Shown piece by piece: positions 1 through 8,696 of a DNA stretch of 64,000 nt. The number at the start of each line of letters is the position of its first letter. Positions within the stretch are counted from its first letter, which is position 1. Below the pieces are notes generated by a model that was not told the origin of the DNA, searched no databases, and worked only from the letters and a program-made list of their open reading frames with translations. The translations under genes and the position numbers were made by a program. Source of the DNA: Barthelona sp. PCE. Its lineage: Eukaryota > Metamonada: BaSk clade. The DNA is taken from contig JAUFOR010000008.1 of the NCBI GenBank assembly GCA_040285745.1, forward strand, positions 1,612,001 to 1,676,000, given 5' to 3'.

Positions 1-21
1 CCCGAAGATACTAACGTCTAT

Positions 22-708
22 TTATTCTTTTTTCCTTCCGAATGAGCGCACCATTTCAAGGTAATGCAACGTTAATTTCTGTGATTCTTGTGTTAAGTGC
101 CTCATGTACTCGTTGAAAAAATCCTGGAACAATTCTGCATCGGCGGAATGCACACTAGTAAATGCCCTCTGGAGCACATACAGATCCATGGCTTTGTCTT
201 TGTGATTAACCGTCATGAAGCTCAATCCAAAGTCTATTACGGAAAGTTGCTCGTTCTCACTGTTCCACATCATGTTGAGTGTCGTCAAATCACCGTGAAT
301 GAGCTCATTGTTATGGAGTCGGGCAATGGAATCTGCCATCTTACACAATATGATACTTCTTTGCTCAGGTATATTGAAAAGTGCTTCTTTCACAGTTATT
401 CCGTCAATCTTGCTCATGACTATATGTGTGGGTGGAATTACAGCTAGTACACTGGGTGTATTCACACCATATGTACTGGCTCTGAATAAATTTTTCACTT
501 CCCTAATGTTTCTGGTTTCAAGAATACTCCGATCAAGCTCTGGGACACGATATGTCTTCGAGAATCGTTCCTTAACGATGACATCCTGTCCTTGATAGAT
601 TCCTGAGTAGATACATCCTTCTGCTCCCTGACTGATAAGTTCAAAGTCATGTGAACTTCCCCTTTGGATGATTCCAATATCGTACTGTGGCATTTTTTTC
701 TTTCCCAT
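22..708 (-). CDS. BUD32: Bud32/PRPK (TP53RK) KEOPS-complex kinase-ATPase
   Basis: Small atypical kinase of the KEOPS complex, which supports Kae1 in making the t6A modification on tRNAs that read ANN codons. Visible in order: a glycine-loop remnant GAEGCIY, the ATP lysine in VIVKERF, the helix-C glutamate in ETRNIREVKNL, the catalytic loop HGDLTTLNMMW, the metal-binding DFG in VIDFGLS, and the basic family-typical C-terminus MVRSFGRKKE. At about 228 residues it is near the family size, and it lacks the C-lobe extensions of ordinary protein kinases, as Bud32 does. I chose the ATG giving MGKKKMPQ; an in-frame TTG upstream is less likely. It follows the next minus-strand gene after about 40 bp. 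Identification is firm. Confidence 0.93.
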   Translation of the reverse strand: MGKKKMPQYDIGIIQRGSSHDFELISQGAEGCIYSGIYQGQDVIVKERFSKTYRVPELDRSILETRNIREVKNLFRASTYGVNTPSVLAVIPPTHIVMSKIDGITVKEALFNIPEQRSIILCKMADSIARLHNNELIHGDLTTLNMMWNSENEQLSVIDFGLSFMTVNHKDKAMDLYVLQRAFTSVHSADAELFQDFFNEYMRHLTQESQKLTLHYLEMVRSFGRKKE

Positions 709-749
709 TGTGAAATAATGCAAAAAAATATTTACACTTGTTCATAGTC

Positions 750-1469
750 TTAATCTAAATCTGTGTCATCTTCTTCATCAGAATTACCCGTACGCCACGT
801 GTTTAGCTCCTCAACTTCTTTTGAAGCTTCCATATTCTGTAAATTGCGTTTTTTTATCCGCTGGGTCTCCATAAATGTATTTAATTGATTATCCCATTTC
901 TCTAGGTTCTTGTGGAGTTCCTGATCCTTCTTTCTGATCGATTTTGAAAACTCTACAATACCAAACGAACTAGGCATTTTGTCCTTTTTGTAAAAATCTT
1001 GTGAATATTCAACCTGCTTGTAGCTTTTGTCTCCTGTTTCTGTCAGCTTCTCAAACCCCCTACCCTTGCGTGTCATCTCTTTTTCAAGATTCTTATAGCG
1101 TATTGAAGGATCTATATTGTGTGTAATGTGTCTCCTCTCAACATGATCGAATATGTATGTGTCTTTGCAATGTTTTTGTTCATAATGCCTCCGCTCAGGC
1201 AAACGGAACTGCTTTGCTGAGGGGGGTTGAATGCACTTCTTGGCTGGTCGAGAAGTTTGTGGAGGAAAAGAAAGTTTAATGGGTCTCTTTCCTGGTTTTG
1301 CACCAAACTGCATGGTTTCCGACCTTCTTTCTGTGAAATACTTCCTCCCACTAGGTTTGGCAGGCTCTAACTGTAAAGTAGGCCTCTTACTGTCTTGAAA
1401 ATGACGTTTTTGTCTTATATTAAATGTTACAGGCTGCGTTCCCGCTATAGGCGGCAACGTTAACGACAT
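750..1469 (-). CDS. Unrecognised basic protein, 239 aa
   Basis: I do not recognise this protein. The first 110 residues are proline- and basic-rich with no clear fold and contain repeated short basic/aromatic motifs (FTERR, PERRHYE, VERRHIT). A charged helical stretch follows at about residues 120-220, and the end is acidic (DEEDDTDLD). There is no signal peptide or membrane segment. The composition resembles cytoskeleton- or microtubule-associated proteins of flagellated protists, but that is only an impression. The ATG (ATGTCGTTAACG) is the first in the frame. It is divergent from the coiled-coil gene starting 80 bp away, and downstream on the same strand lies Bud32, 40 bp after its stop. 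Confidence 0.7.
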   Translation of the reverse strand: MSLTLPPIAGTQPVTFNIRQKRHFQDSKRPTLQLEPAKPSGRKYFTERRSETMQFGAKPGKRPIKLSFPPQTSRPAKKCIQPPSAKQFRLPERRHYEQKHCKDTYIFDHVERRHITHNIDPSIRYKNLEKEMTRKGRGFEKLTETGDKSYKQVEYSQDFYKKDKMPSSFGIVEFSKSIRKKDQELHKNLEKWDNQLNTFMETQRIKKRNLQNMEASKEVEELNTWRTGNSDEEDDTDLD

Positions 1470-1519
1470 TTACGAGGTTCAAAACTTTGTAAAGGAGGTG
1501 AATAATCTTTTTACACCCA

Positions 1520-1530
1520 TTTCAACATTT
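1520..1530 (+). promoter_or_regulatory. Possible initiator-like motif
   Basis: TTTCAACATTT lies about 25 bp before the ATG of the coiled-coil gene at 1550. It is one of five similar pyrimidine-CAAC/AACC blocks seen just upstream of plus-strand starts in this window. The function is inferred from position only. Confidence 0.25.
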
Positions 1531-1549
1531 AAAGGACTTCTGAAGCCAG

Positions 1550-3517
1550 ATGTTCCTAAAAATCTTTGCAAAACCCAATTCTGAGGCGCTAGTGGTGGAT
1601 TTGAATGAGAATTCAACACTACTTGCGAATTCAAACTTATTTTCAAGCATATTCGAGCAGTTTGTAGATACCGCAGAGGAGGAAGACAGGCATTTGGACA
1701 TTGTTCTGAGCGAATTTTTTGATGATAGCGACACAGCGCTGACTTTTTTCACACCTGGCGCATTTGAACGTTTGTCTTTATTTTTGGAGAATATTGATTA
1801 TCTGCAGGAATATGTCGATTGCAGAAGCACGATTCTGAGTCTTCGTGAAGACTTTGAGGTTGGTGTTAACGAACTGAAAATGAACTTGCTCAAGGAAGAT
1901 GAAAAACTCGTTAAAAATCTTCAATCGAAGCTCGAGAAGCATGTAATATTGACAACCAAGTGTCTTAAGAACGAAACAGAGCGTCTAAACCAGGCATTGA
2001 GAAGATTACACACAGAGCTTGAGCAAGATCTTGCAACAAGACGAGAAGAATTCCACACTAGCTATCAGGAGACTTTGAGCATACTAAAGGAGAACTACCA
2101 TGCTGTTTCCAACCCCCTGCTAGAGAAAACTATTGAATTGCAGGATATTGCGTTGGAGTGTGGTCTGAGTAACCAAGAAGTCATTGACACTTTGATTTTG
2201 AGCGGGTTCCTTGCTATTGCAGAGGTAATTAACGTTTGTGCCAATTTCATCGCTCAGGACTTTGACGTTTTTAAGGACGAGCCAAATTTTGCCAGTCTGG
2301 TGTCAAAAACTCTCCAACAGGAGATTATGACAATGGCATCGCAGTGGGAGGTGACATCTCTGCCCAGCCCACAGAAGGGAGCACTTCGTTCGTTGCGGAT
2401 GGGACACATCATCATCAAGGATGAAGAACGGGTACCAGTTGAGCCAGTTCCACAAACTACAGTCAACGAAGAAGACTCCACACAGCATCTCAAGAACCTG
2501 CTGCAGAAGATAAAGAGGAATAGAGAAGAGTTTGAGGAATTCCATGACGAACTCAAACAAAGTGCCATTGATTTTGATGAACAGATGAGTAAGATCAACC
2601 ATCCAATTCCCGTTGAGTACGAGAACTTCGAACGGTCTCTTCCTGCATTGGACGATACGGTTGATCAGCTGATGGCCCAACAACCTACCACCGAGTCAAC
2701 AACGTCGCACCTCGTGAAGCGTAACAGAATGCAGGCGTTTTTGAAGAAGAAGAAGCAGAGATCACAGAAGCTTAAGTCCCCAGTGAGACGAAAGGTTGAT
2801 TTACGCAATCTTGCCGCAGCATCACCAGTTGAAAAGAAGGCTGATAAGAAGGCGCATGAGGATGCTGTCCGCTTAACAGTTTTGAAGGAGCTTGAGGAGG
2901 TGGAACACGAGATCGAGGCCCGTCTTGGGGAGATCACACCTCACCTACCACCCACAGTTGACATGTCTAATCTTCCTCTTTGGTCATTCGTTGAGATGCA
3001 CATGCAAAAGTCCGATGAGTTGTGTTTGTACGATGCAATTTGGGATACAGAAGATAATGATTACGGAAAGATGATGCGTTTATTAGGTTGGTTGCAGGAT
3101 GCTCCGAAGAAAATTGAGAAGCGTGGTGAGCGCAAAGAATTTAAAGGCAGAAAGGCAACTAATCACTACAGCGAGCTCGTCACATACTGGAAGAGCGTTG
3201 TGTTGGACGATGACGTTGACGACAATGTCATTGTTGAAGTGATACCATCTCCCGCAAAGGATCATTTAGATGAAGAGGATGTGCCGAGATCATCGATGAG
3301 CATTGCAGAGCTCATTGCAACACAACCAACTGCTCCAGAAGAGCCAGAAGAGGAAGCAGCAACACCAAAACTAGAAGAAAAAGTCGAGATGAACATTGAT
3401 GATATGATTGCGAATGTGACTGCAAAAGTCAATCTTGCTTTGGGGAACCTTTCATCGAGCAAGGACCATAGCACGTCTTTGGATGTACTTGTAGAAGAAT
3501 CACGTTTGGGTGTGTAA
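1550..3517 (+). CDS. Unrecognised coiled-coil protein, 655 aa
   Basis: No family recognised. The N-terminal 90 residues look globular. Residues about 95-200 form a long heptad-like coiled coil rich in Glu, Lys and Leu, and a second coil lies near residues 305-350. The middle (about 400-440) is very basic (KKKKQRSQKLKSPVRRK), which could be a nuclear-localisation or nucleic-acid/microtubule-binding patch. A compact helical domain near residues 455-545 contains LPLWSFVEMH and LLGWLQDAP, followed by an acidic, proline-rich tail. There is no signal peptide or membrane span. The start is the first ATG; a TTTCAACATTT motif lies about 25 bp upstream. Its last 18 nt overlap the 3' end of the opposite-strand gene. 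Confidence 0.75.
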   Translation: MFLKIFAKPNSEALVVDLNENSTLLANSNLFSSIFEQFVDTAEEEDRHLDIVLSEFFDDSDTALTFFTPGAFERLSLFLENIDYLQEYVDCRSTILSLREDFEVGVNELKMNLLKEDEKLVKNLQSKLEKHVILTTKCLKNETERLNQALRRLHTELEQDLATRREEFHTSYQETLSILKENYHAVSNPLLEKTIELQDIALECGLSNQEVIDTLILSGFLAIAEVINVCANFIAQDFDVFKDEPNFASLVSKTLQQEIMTMASQWEVTSLPSPQKGALRSLRMGHIIIKDEERVPVEPVPQTTVNEEDSTQHLKNLLQKIKRNREEFEEFHDELKQSAIDFDEQMSKINHPIPVEYENFERSLPALDDTVDQLMAQQPTTESTTSHLVKRNRMQAFLKKKKQRSQKLKSPVRRKVDLRNLAAASPVEKKADKKAHEDAVRLTVLKELEEVEHEIEARLGEITPHLPPTVDMSNLPLWSFVEMHMQKSDELCLYDAIWDTEDNDYGKMMRLLGWLQDAPKKIEKRGERKEFKGRKATNHYSELVTYWKSVVLDDDVDDNVIVEVIPSPAKDHLDEEDVPRSSMSIAELIATQPTAPEEPEEEAATPKLEEKVEMNIDDMIANVTAKVNLALGNLSSSKDHSTSLDVLVEESRLGV

Positions 3518-4261
3518 AGTAAAAAAAGATTGGAGAGTTTTTTTTTCAACAGTATCCAGGTTTGATTCTTCCTCCAAATACGTGTCTATTTCATCTTTGC
3601 TCGTGGTGTACATGTTCATCACCTCTGCTATTATCTTATTGGCCATTTTAACACGCTTTTTTATATCATCGACAAGCATACATCGTGGATCGATGTCATC
3701 GAGATCATTAAAAATGTTTCCATCGAGATTAGGCGATTTGATGGTGGAAGAAGCTGAAGAAAATACACGTTGCCGAGGTGGTGATTCAGAAATGTTTGTC
3801 AGGCAATCAAGTAAGCTTTCCACATCCTTTTTCTTTTGTGGAGGGCTCAGGATCGGGGCTTTTGCGATGAGTGGTTGTGATGTAGATCCACTGGATACAA
3901 TAATTGGCTCTTCTTCTTTTGGGGCAGGTTGAGGTCTTTCATCCGGATCAAATCCTGCAAAGAGAAAGTTGTTCCCAGCGTCTTCCATTTCTTTGACTTC
4001 CTGACGTACCTCTTGTCGAAGAGGACCTGGGTTTTCATCCTTCTTCTTCTTCTTAAGCCTTTTTTTACGTTCCTTCATTCTTTTTTTGCGTTCCCGCCTC
4101 TCTTTTCTAGTCAGTTTACGATCATTTGATGATCCAAAACCCTTCATAGAGTTACTTTCTGTAGATTCTTCAGCTTCTTCTTTGACCTGGTCGAATTTAA
4201 TATCAATATCCTCGCCCGCGCTTTCAATCTTCTTCCTTCTACTCCTGAATGGAAGCTTCAT
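3500..4261 (-). CDS. Unrecognised lysine/arginine-rich protein, 253 aa
   Basis: Not recognised. The first 90 residues are dominated by basic repeats (TRKERRERKKRMKERKK and a run KKKKK), typical of nuclear or nucleolar proteins. The middle is low-complexity with Ser-Pro sites (ILSPPQKKK, ISESPPRQR). The last 70 residues are predicted helical (DIKKRVKMANKIIAEVMNMY, then YLEEESNLDTVEKK). There is no signal peptide or membrane span. The 3' end overlaps the last 18 nt of the convergent coiled-coil gene, so the two mature transcripts must be partly complementary. The ATG at 4261 is the first in frame; the upstream sequence reads CTAACCAATAACACAAT. Confidence is for the gene being real, not its role. 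Confidence 0.72.
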   Translation of the reverse strand: MKLPFRSRRKKIESAGEDIDIKFDQVKEEAEESTESNSMKGFGSSNDRKLTRKERRERKKRMKERKKRLKKKKKDENPGPLRQEVRQEVKEMEDAGNNFLFAGFDPDERPQPAPKEEEPIIVSSGSTSQPLIAKAPILSPPQKKKDVESLLDCLTNISESPPRQRVFSSASSTIKSPNLDGNIFNDLDDIDPRCMLVDDIKKRVKMANKIIAEVMNMYTTSKDEIDTYLEEESNLDTVEKKTLQSFFTLHTQT

Positions 4262-4425
4262 ATTGTGTTATTGGTTAGATTTGGTGAAACAGATTCTTTG
4301 TTATGTATCAGGTGTTCAGATAGGATTGTATGGATACAAGTGTAACATTATACGTGTTTATATTGTCAATTTATCTCTTGTAATGTGATGTAGACAAATA
4401 AATAGATTTACTCACTAACAATACA

Positions 4426-4860
4426 TTAGAGCAATTGACAACAGCCACCCATTGGCTCACGGTTTGTCCGCACATCTCTTATCAGGAACTGTATACCAGC
4501 ACAAAAATCCGCGTTAGTGAACACTCTAATGGCATTTCTCGTTTGTAATTGCTGAAATTCACCATATGGCATCTGTTCTTCATCATCTTTACGCCATCCA
4601 ATGGCTACAGACGGTATCGGAGTTGTGCTTTTTCCCTTTATCTCATTCAGTGTATCTGTAACTGTGGCAATCGATGAGAAACTAAAAAATAGGACGATAC
4701 CACTTACTTCAGGTGATACAGCGTTGTTAACGTCTCCATCTACCAGCTCAAACGCACTACGGACACCATCAACAAGCATGCTGCCGGTAGAAATATCTTC
4801 TAGAGCTGAAATTAGCTCTTGACTATCTATGTCGTGTGATATAACAATAAACTTTTCCAT
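4426..4860 (-). CDS. Ras-like pseudo-GTPase with CAAX-type C-terminus
   Basis: A 144-residue protein whose second half reads like the second half of a Ras-superfamily GTPase. Residues 54-66 (GIVLFFSFSSIAT) match strand 4, 84-93 (SVAIGWRKDD) sit where the guanine-specificity N/TKxD strand would be, and 113-130 resemble the last helix. The N-terminal strand KFIVISHD is present, but the P-loop GxxxxGKS/T is missing and no DxxG switch-2 motif is visible, so nucleotide binding is unlikely. It ends CCQLL: the last four residues form a CAAX box whose leucine predicts geranylgeranylation, with an extra adjacent cysteine. I infer a prenylated, membrane-bound, non-catalytic GTPase relative. The fold assignment is by eye and moderate. 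Confidence 0.6.
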   Translation of the reverse strand: MEKFIVISHDIDSQELISALEDISTGSMLVDGVRSAFELVDGDVNNAVSPEVSGIVLFFSFSSIATVTDTLNEIKGKSTTPIPSVAIGWRKDDEEQMPYGEFQQLQTRNAIRVFTNADFCAGIQFLIRDVRTNREPMGGCCQLL

Positions 4861-4878
4861 GTGTGTGTATACGCTATT

Positions 4879-4995
4879 ATGGCCCTTTTAAAAACAAAGA
4901 CGGAAACAGATGTAGTTCCTATGAATTTGGATGAAATTGTTAAAGCATGTTTAGTGACTTTTTGTGAAGTATGTTCCATTAAAATTCCTGTATAA
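4879..4995 (+). CDS. Possible 38-residue small ORF (or first exon)
   Basis: An ATG-started frame of 38 codons beginning MALLKTKTETDVVP with coding-like composition, in a 335-bp gap otherwise without a gene. Near its 3' end, at 4969-4974, it contains GTATGT, the same hexamer as the 5' splice site of the confirmed intron at 37862, so it could be an exon 1. I could not find a convincing fused branch-point/acceptor downstream. Its ATG is only 18 bp from the start of the divergent pseudo-GTPase gene, which leaves little room for two promoters. No homology recognised. Confidence 0.2.
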   Translation: MALLKTKTETDVVPMNLDEIVKACLVTFCEVCSIKIPV

Positions 4996-5195
4996 GTCGG
5001 ACATACTAAAATAAATTAATTGAACTACAATATGTGAATAATTATTTGGATAAAAGAAAAGCGAAACGTTTGAATCAAATGCATTTTGCACAAGTATCAC
5101 AGCACAGTATACTCATACAAGCAGATTATTCCACACAGACGTAAGAAAATGAGTGTACAAAAAGTGTTATTGATTTTTCTCCTCAATTTCACCTA
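4996..5195. other. Intergenic stretch before Ctf4
   Basis: About 200 bp, AT-rich, with no supported gene, RNA or repeat. It ends in a pyrimidine-rich run (TTTTTCTCCTCAATTTCACC) immediately before the Ctf4 ATG, the likely transcription start region. Confidence 0.4.
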
Positions 5196-7913
5196 ATGCA
5201 CAAAACATTTCGAGTGTGCGATGATGGAGAAGACGTTTCTGTCTTCCGTAGCACTTTTGTGCCTTCTTCAAACACATACATTGCAGCTTCAGAAGCTCAG
5301 CTTTGCCTATTTGACGTAAAGGGCATTAAACCACCGCAATCACACACAGCGCTGATTGCTGCACCTTCAGATAATAACGGTGTGCACCTTGTTGGTGTTA
5401 ACAAAAAATGGATGGTTGTGGGATGCAGAAATGAATTATACTATCAGTATATGACCGGGGTAGCCGAGTTTCGTCGCTTCATGCACGACAACGATGCCCC
5501 AGTGTCAGGTATTGGATGTCTTGATGCTGGTGTTGTTTTTTCAGTTCAAAAAGACAAAGAGTCGCCTGTTTTCGTTCGATTTTCAGAGGAGACGAAGGAA
5601 ATAGAGGAGTATAAGCCACTTAATATACCTATGCACAGTTATTGTGCCTGGCTAGTCTCGGATGGTAAGAACAGAATTGCATTCCAGGATGCTCGCAGTC
5701 CCCATTTACAGATATATGACGTTAGGGCGGGTACCAATACCATAATTCAGAACGTTGGACGTGTCAATGTTAACGTTCGCGAACACCCATTTGTAACACC
5801 ATGTTTCTCGAAGAACGGGAAGTTCCTCGCAATTTCAGGATGCGTTGCACCGCATTTGCCCGTCATACACATGAAAATGGGAAGTAATACGATTTTAGAG
5901 CTTAAAAGCAAGCGGTTGCAGGGAAGTTATGCGGAATGTGTTGCCTTCGACACTGGTAACATATTTGCTCTTGCAACAACTACACAGTCGCTTATTGTGT
6001 GGAAGCTTTCAGATCAGGAGATCTATTTTGAGTGTGACCTTGAAGAGTTTGATATTGTCGCAGCAAAGGCTCTCAGCACTGTTCCAAGACAGTCGGTCAC
6101 TGACCATTTGATTGTAGCTATCATTGATGACCGCGGTGAGGCGCATCTTATTGATATTTCAACAAAACACTCTAAATCCGAGTATTCTAAGAAGGAATCC
6201 TTAAAGCAAGATATTGAAGATCTCATGGATCCTGACGAGGAGACAGGCGAACGCGAGCGAATGAAGGCACTGGATGATGAAAGCGACGACGAATCAGATA
6301 TTGAAGCTGCACATCAAGCCGTTTCTAGAACATACCAGGTTGACCATATTCAAGCAACAGGGCAAGCGACTTTTCAAGTTGCTTCAGAACCTCTGGATAA
6401 GAGCAAAACTTGCGTGTTGTGCGTTAATGAACACGGTGTGCTGCGTCGTGAACAAGGCGGAACAAGTGCTCGTTTTTCCCCTCACGTTCAAAATGCACCA
6501 ACCCCCATTACCAATATTAGCAGCGGCGGCGACGGTGAGCTGATTTTGGGCTGTGTCTGTGAAATCGGTATTCTTTACGTTGTCGAAAGACAGTACAACG
6601 AAAGTGATGAATATGAGCACATTGTTTGCTTTGAACCCTTCTCAAGATCGCGCACAAGTTGGCATTATAAGTTGCTCAATAGAAAGGAGCGTGCGCTGTG
6701 TTGCGCAATGGGCAGTAGAATGGCAACTGTAGTAACGTCTATGGGTCTTGTTCGCTGTTTTGCCGCTGGAGGAATGCAGCTTCCGATAATCACGCTCATG
6801 GGTGCACCAGTTACATGCGTTGCTTTAGTGGACACAGCTGCGATACTCACTGATCAAAACGTAATGATTATCACCCCCAGTCGTCTCGGACAAGTCAACG
6901 TCGTTCCCGCACCTTACGACGGCGTGAGCAATTGTAGATGGTTTGGCTTCAACAAGAAGGGATATCTCTTCTTTTTGAACGACCGTGGCTGCCTACACCA
7001 ACTCAAGGGAACACATTGGACTTGTATGGCGACTGTAGGATCTGCAATGTATGTTTTTGCAATTGTTGGGGGTGAGATGCACTATGAGCTCACTGACGAG
7101 GCAAGCGGTATGCCAGTGTTCCCAAAGGACATTAAAGTGAAGAGGATAAACATAAGGTTACAGAATCCTTTATTGGGCAGTCATAAGAATCCAGAGGAGA
7201 TGGAAATGCACAACCAGTTGCTGATGGGTCTCTCACTGCATCAAACTTCGCTCGACATGCTTGGGAAACGGAGACTCAGCAAGGATATGATTGCTCGGCT
7301 CATTCAGCGGGATTCTGAGCTTGATAGTTATACTGTGAGGATAATTAGCAATCTTGTTGCTTCTGTACAGGGAGCAAAGGTGACGCGTGAGGTTAAGCTT
7401 CGATGGAGGGTTCTTGATTATTGTCAACTTCTTCGTTTACGCAAGTCATTGCTTACTGTTCGGATCAAGTGTGAGGCTGAGGGGTTCTCTGAGATAGCTA
7501 GAGATATAGAGAACATGGAGCGGTCTGTTTTCCCACAAACACAGGATGTTTCAATTTCTGAAATGTTTCTAAAGAACAAATCACTGGCTAACGTTGATCA
7601 GTTCCTCTCCGTTAAGAAACAGACACCAAAGAAGGTTAACTTTGGCGCTGCTGTGCTTCAAAACACCCCAGCAAGTCTGTCTATGAGCTTCCCAGAGGAG
7701 GACAGCGATGAGAAGTCTGAAGAAGAAATGGAGGAATTACCCATTGAATCACCATCAATCGAGGAAAGAAAGCGCACACAGGCTGCTCCCGCTCAATCGT
7801 CACCCATCCGCAAGCTTCAGAAAGTTTCTGCAGTTAAGGTTGTGTCGTTGGGGAGTGGATCACCAAAGAAGCCTTCGAAGTCGGGCAAGAAGAGTAGTAG
7901 ACGTTTTATTTAA
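5196..7913 (+). CDS. CTF4: Ctf4/WDHD1 (And-1) replisome hub protein
   Basis: Homologue of Ctf4/And-1, the trimeric replisome hub that links the CMG helicase to DNA polymerase alpha and other clients in the nucleus. The first ~330 residues form a WD40 propeller. An acidic linker follows (DPDEETGERERMKALDDES, about residues 345-365). Residues about 370-700 match the SepB propeller of the family, including the segment around TSWHYKLLNRKERALCCAMG and VTSMGLVRCFAAGG. A helical segment follows (about 720-800), then a Ser/Pro/Lys-rich tail ending KKSSRRFI. The HMG box of animal And-1 is absent, as in yeast. The length of 905 is normal. Its last 8 nt overlap the convergent membrane-protein gene. Confidence 0.85.
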   Translation: MHKTFRVCDDGEDVSVFRSTFVPSSNTYIAASEAQLCLFDVKGIKPPQSHTALIAAPSDNNGVHLVGVNKKWMVVGCRNELYYQYMTGVAEFRRFMHDNDAPVSGIGCLDAGVVFSVQKDKESPVFVRFSEETKEIEEYKPLNIPMHSYCAWLVSDGKNRIAFQDARSPHLQIYDVRAGTNTIIQNVGRVNVNVREHPFVTPCFSKNGKFLAISGCVAPHLPVIHMKMGSNTILELKSKRLQGSYAECVAFDTGNIFALATTTQSLIVWKLSDQEIYFECDLEEFDIVAAKALSTVPRQSVTDHLIVAIIDDRGEAHLIDISTKHSKSEYSKKESLKQDIEDLMDPDEETGERERMKALDDESDDESDIEAAHQAVSRTYQVDHIQATGQATFQVASEPLDKSKTCVLCVNEHGVLRREQGGTSARFSPHVQNAPTPITNISSGGDGELILGCVCEIGILYVVERQYNESDEYEHIVCFEPFSRSRTSWHYKLLNRKERALCCAMGSRMATVVTSMGLVRCFAAGGMQLPIITLMGAPVTCVALVDTAAILTDQNVMIITPSRLGQVNVVPAPYDGVSNCRWFGFNKKGYLFFLNDRGCLHQLKGTHWTCMATVGSAMYVFAIVGGEMHYELTDEASGMPVFPKDIKVKRINIRLQNPLLGSHKNPEEMEMHNQLLMGLSLHQTSLDMLGKRRLSKDMIARLIQRDSELDSYTVRIISNLVASVQGAKVTREVKLRWRVLDYCQLLRLRKSLLTVRIKCEAEGFSEIARDIENMERSVFPQTQDVSISEMFLKNKSLANVDQFLSVKKQTPKKVNFGAAVLQNTPASLSMSFPEEDSDEKSEEEMEELPIESPSIEERKRTQAAPAQSSPIRKLQKVSAVKVVSLGSGSPKKPSKSGKKSSRRFI

Positions 7914-8607
7914 GTAACTTACTTTTGAACACGACCCTGAGCTCCTTATATATGGATGTGTATGTGCAAATAACAGCTGAAACAACCATCCATTGAATAA
8001 TAGCCCCTAGTGAGTGATGCCATCCACCAGAAGGATTTGAAACATCTGTTGTCATAGCGAAGTTGGAAATGATGATTCCTAGAACGAATACGGAGATGAA
8101 AATAACAAAGACGTTTCGTCTAAATTTACGAACAGAACTCTCTTTTGGTGTACTAAAATAAAGTAAAACAGAGTGAATACAACAGAAAAGGAAGAATAAT
8201 CCACTTACACTTAGGTGGAGATATAGGTGGGTTTCGTTTTTGGGATCTAACGGCACAATGGCCAATGTTAATAAACAAATAATGGAGGCAACACCGAAGA
8301 ATGTAGCCAACAAAGATTGGATCCCAATTGCTCTGATGAATATGGTGACAAACATCATGAAGCAGCTGATGGTCGTGAGAGCTGCTTGGAAAAAGTAACG
8401 ATCTGGAAATATCACACCTGTCTCTGATAAAAAGGGGAGATACTGGTAGTCCGTACGTACCAGGAAACATACAACAGCAATTGCGAGAAAGACCACTGAA
8501 AAAACAATGATGGCCTTGAAGAATGCGAGGAATTGAGTTACCAAAATGTCTGTTGTGGAAAAAAGGGGCTTTTCAGGGTTTCTTGGTGCTTTATCAGTGT
8601 CAGTCAT
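7906..8607 (-). CDS. Frag1/DRAM/Sfk1-family six-pass membrane protein
   Basis: A 233-residue protein with about six transmembrane helices. The loop after the first helix reads YQYLPFLSETGVIFPDRYFF, matching the Ser-x-Thr-Gly...Pro-Glu/Asp signature of the Frag1/DRAM/Sfk1 superfamily. That family includes PGAP2 (GPI-anchor remodelling), DRAM (lysosomal, autophagy) and Sfk1/TMEM150 (plasma-membrane PI4-kinase regulation). I cannot choose among these from sequence. The ATG giving MTDTDKAP is preferred; the longer frame would begin with TTG and add a spurious hydrophobic leader. Its 3' end overlaps Ctf4 by 8 nt, and its 5' side is divergent from the E1-like gene across 89 bp. Confidence 0.75.
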   Translation of the reverse strand: MTDTDKAPRNPEKPLFSTTDILVTQFLAFFKAIIVFSVVFLAIAVVCFLVRTDYQYLPFLSETGVIFPDRYFFQAALTTISCFMMFVTIFIRAIGIQSLLATFFGVASIICLLTLAIVPLDPKNETHLYLHLSVSGLFFLFCCIHSVLLYFSTPKESSVRKFRRNVFVIFISVFVLGIIISNFAMTTDVSNPSGGWHHSLGAIIQWMVVSAVICTYTSIYKELRVVFKSKLLK

Positions 8608-8696
8608 GGGTAAATTGGGTGAAAAAAACCAAAAAAAAGTTAAAAAATAACGAGGTTGAGGTGTAAAACAATAAAACACTTCTTTCTTAACTTTAG

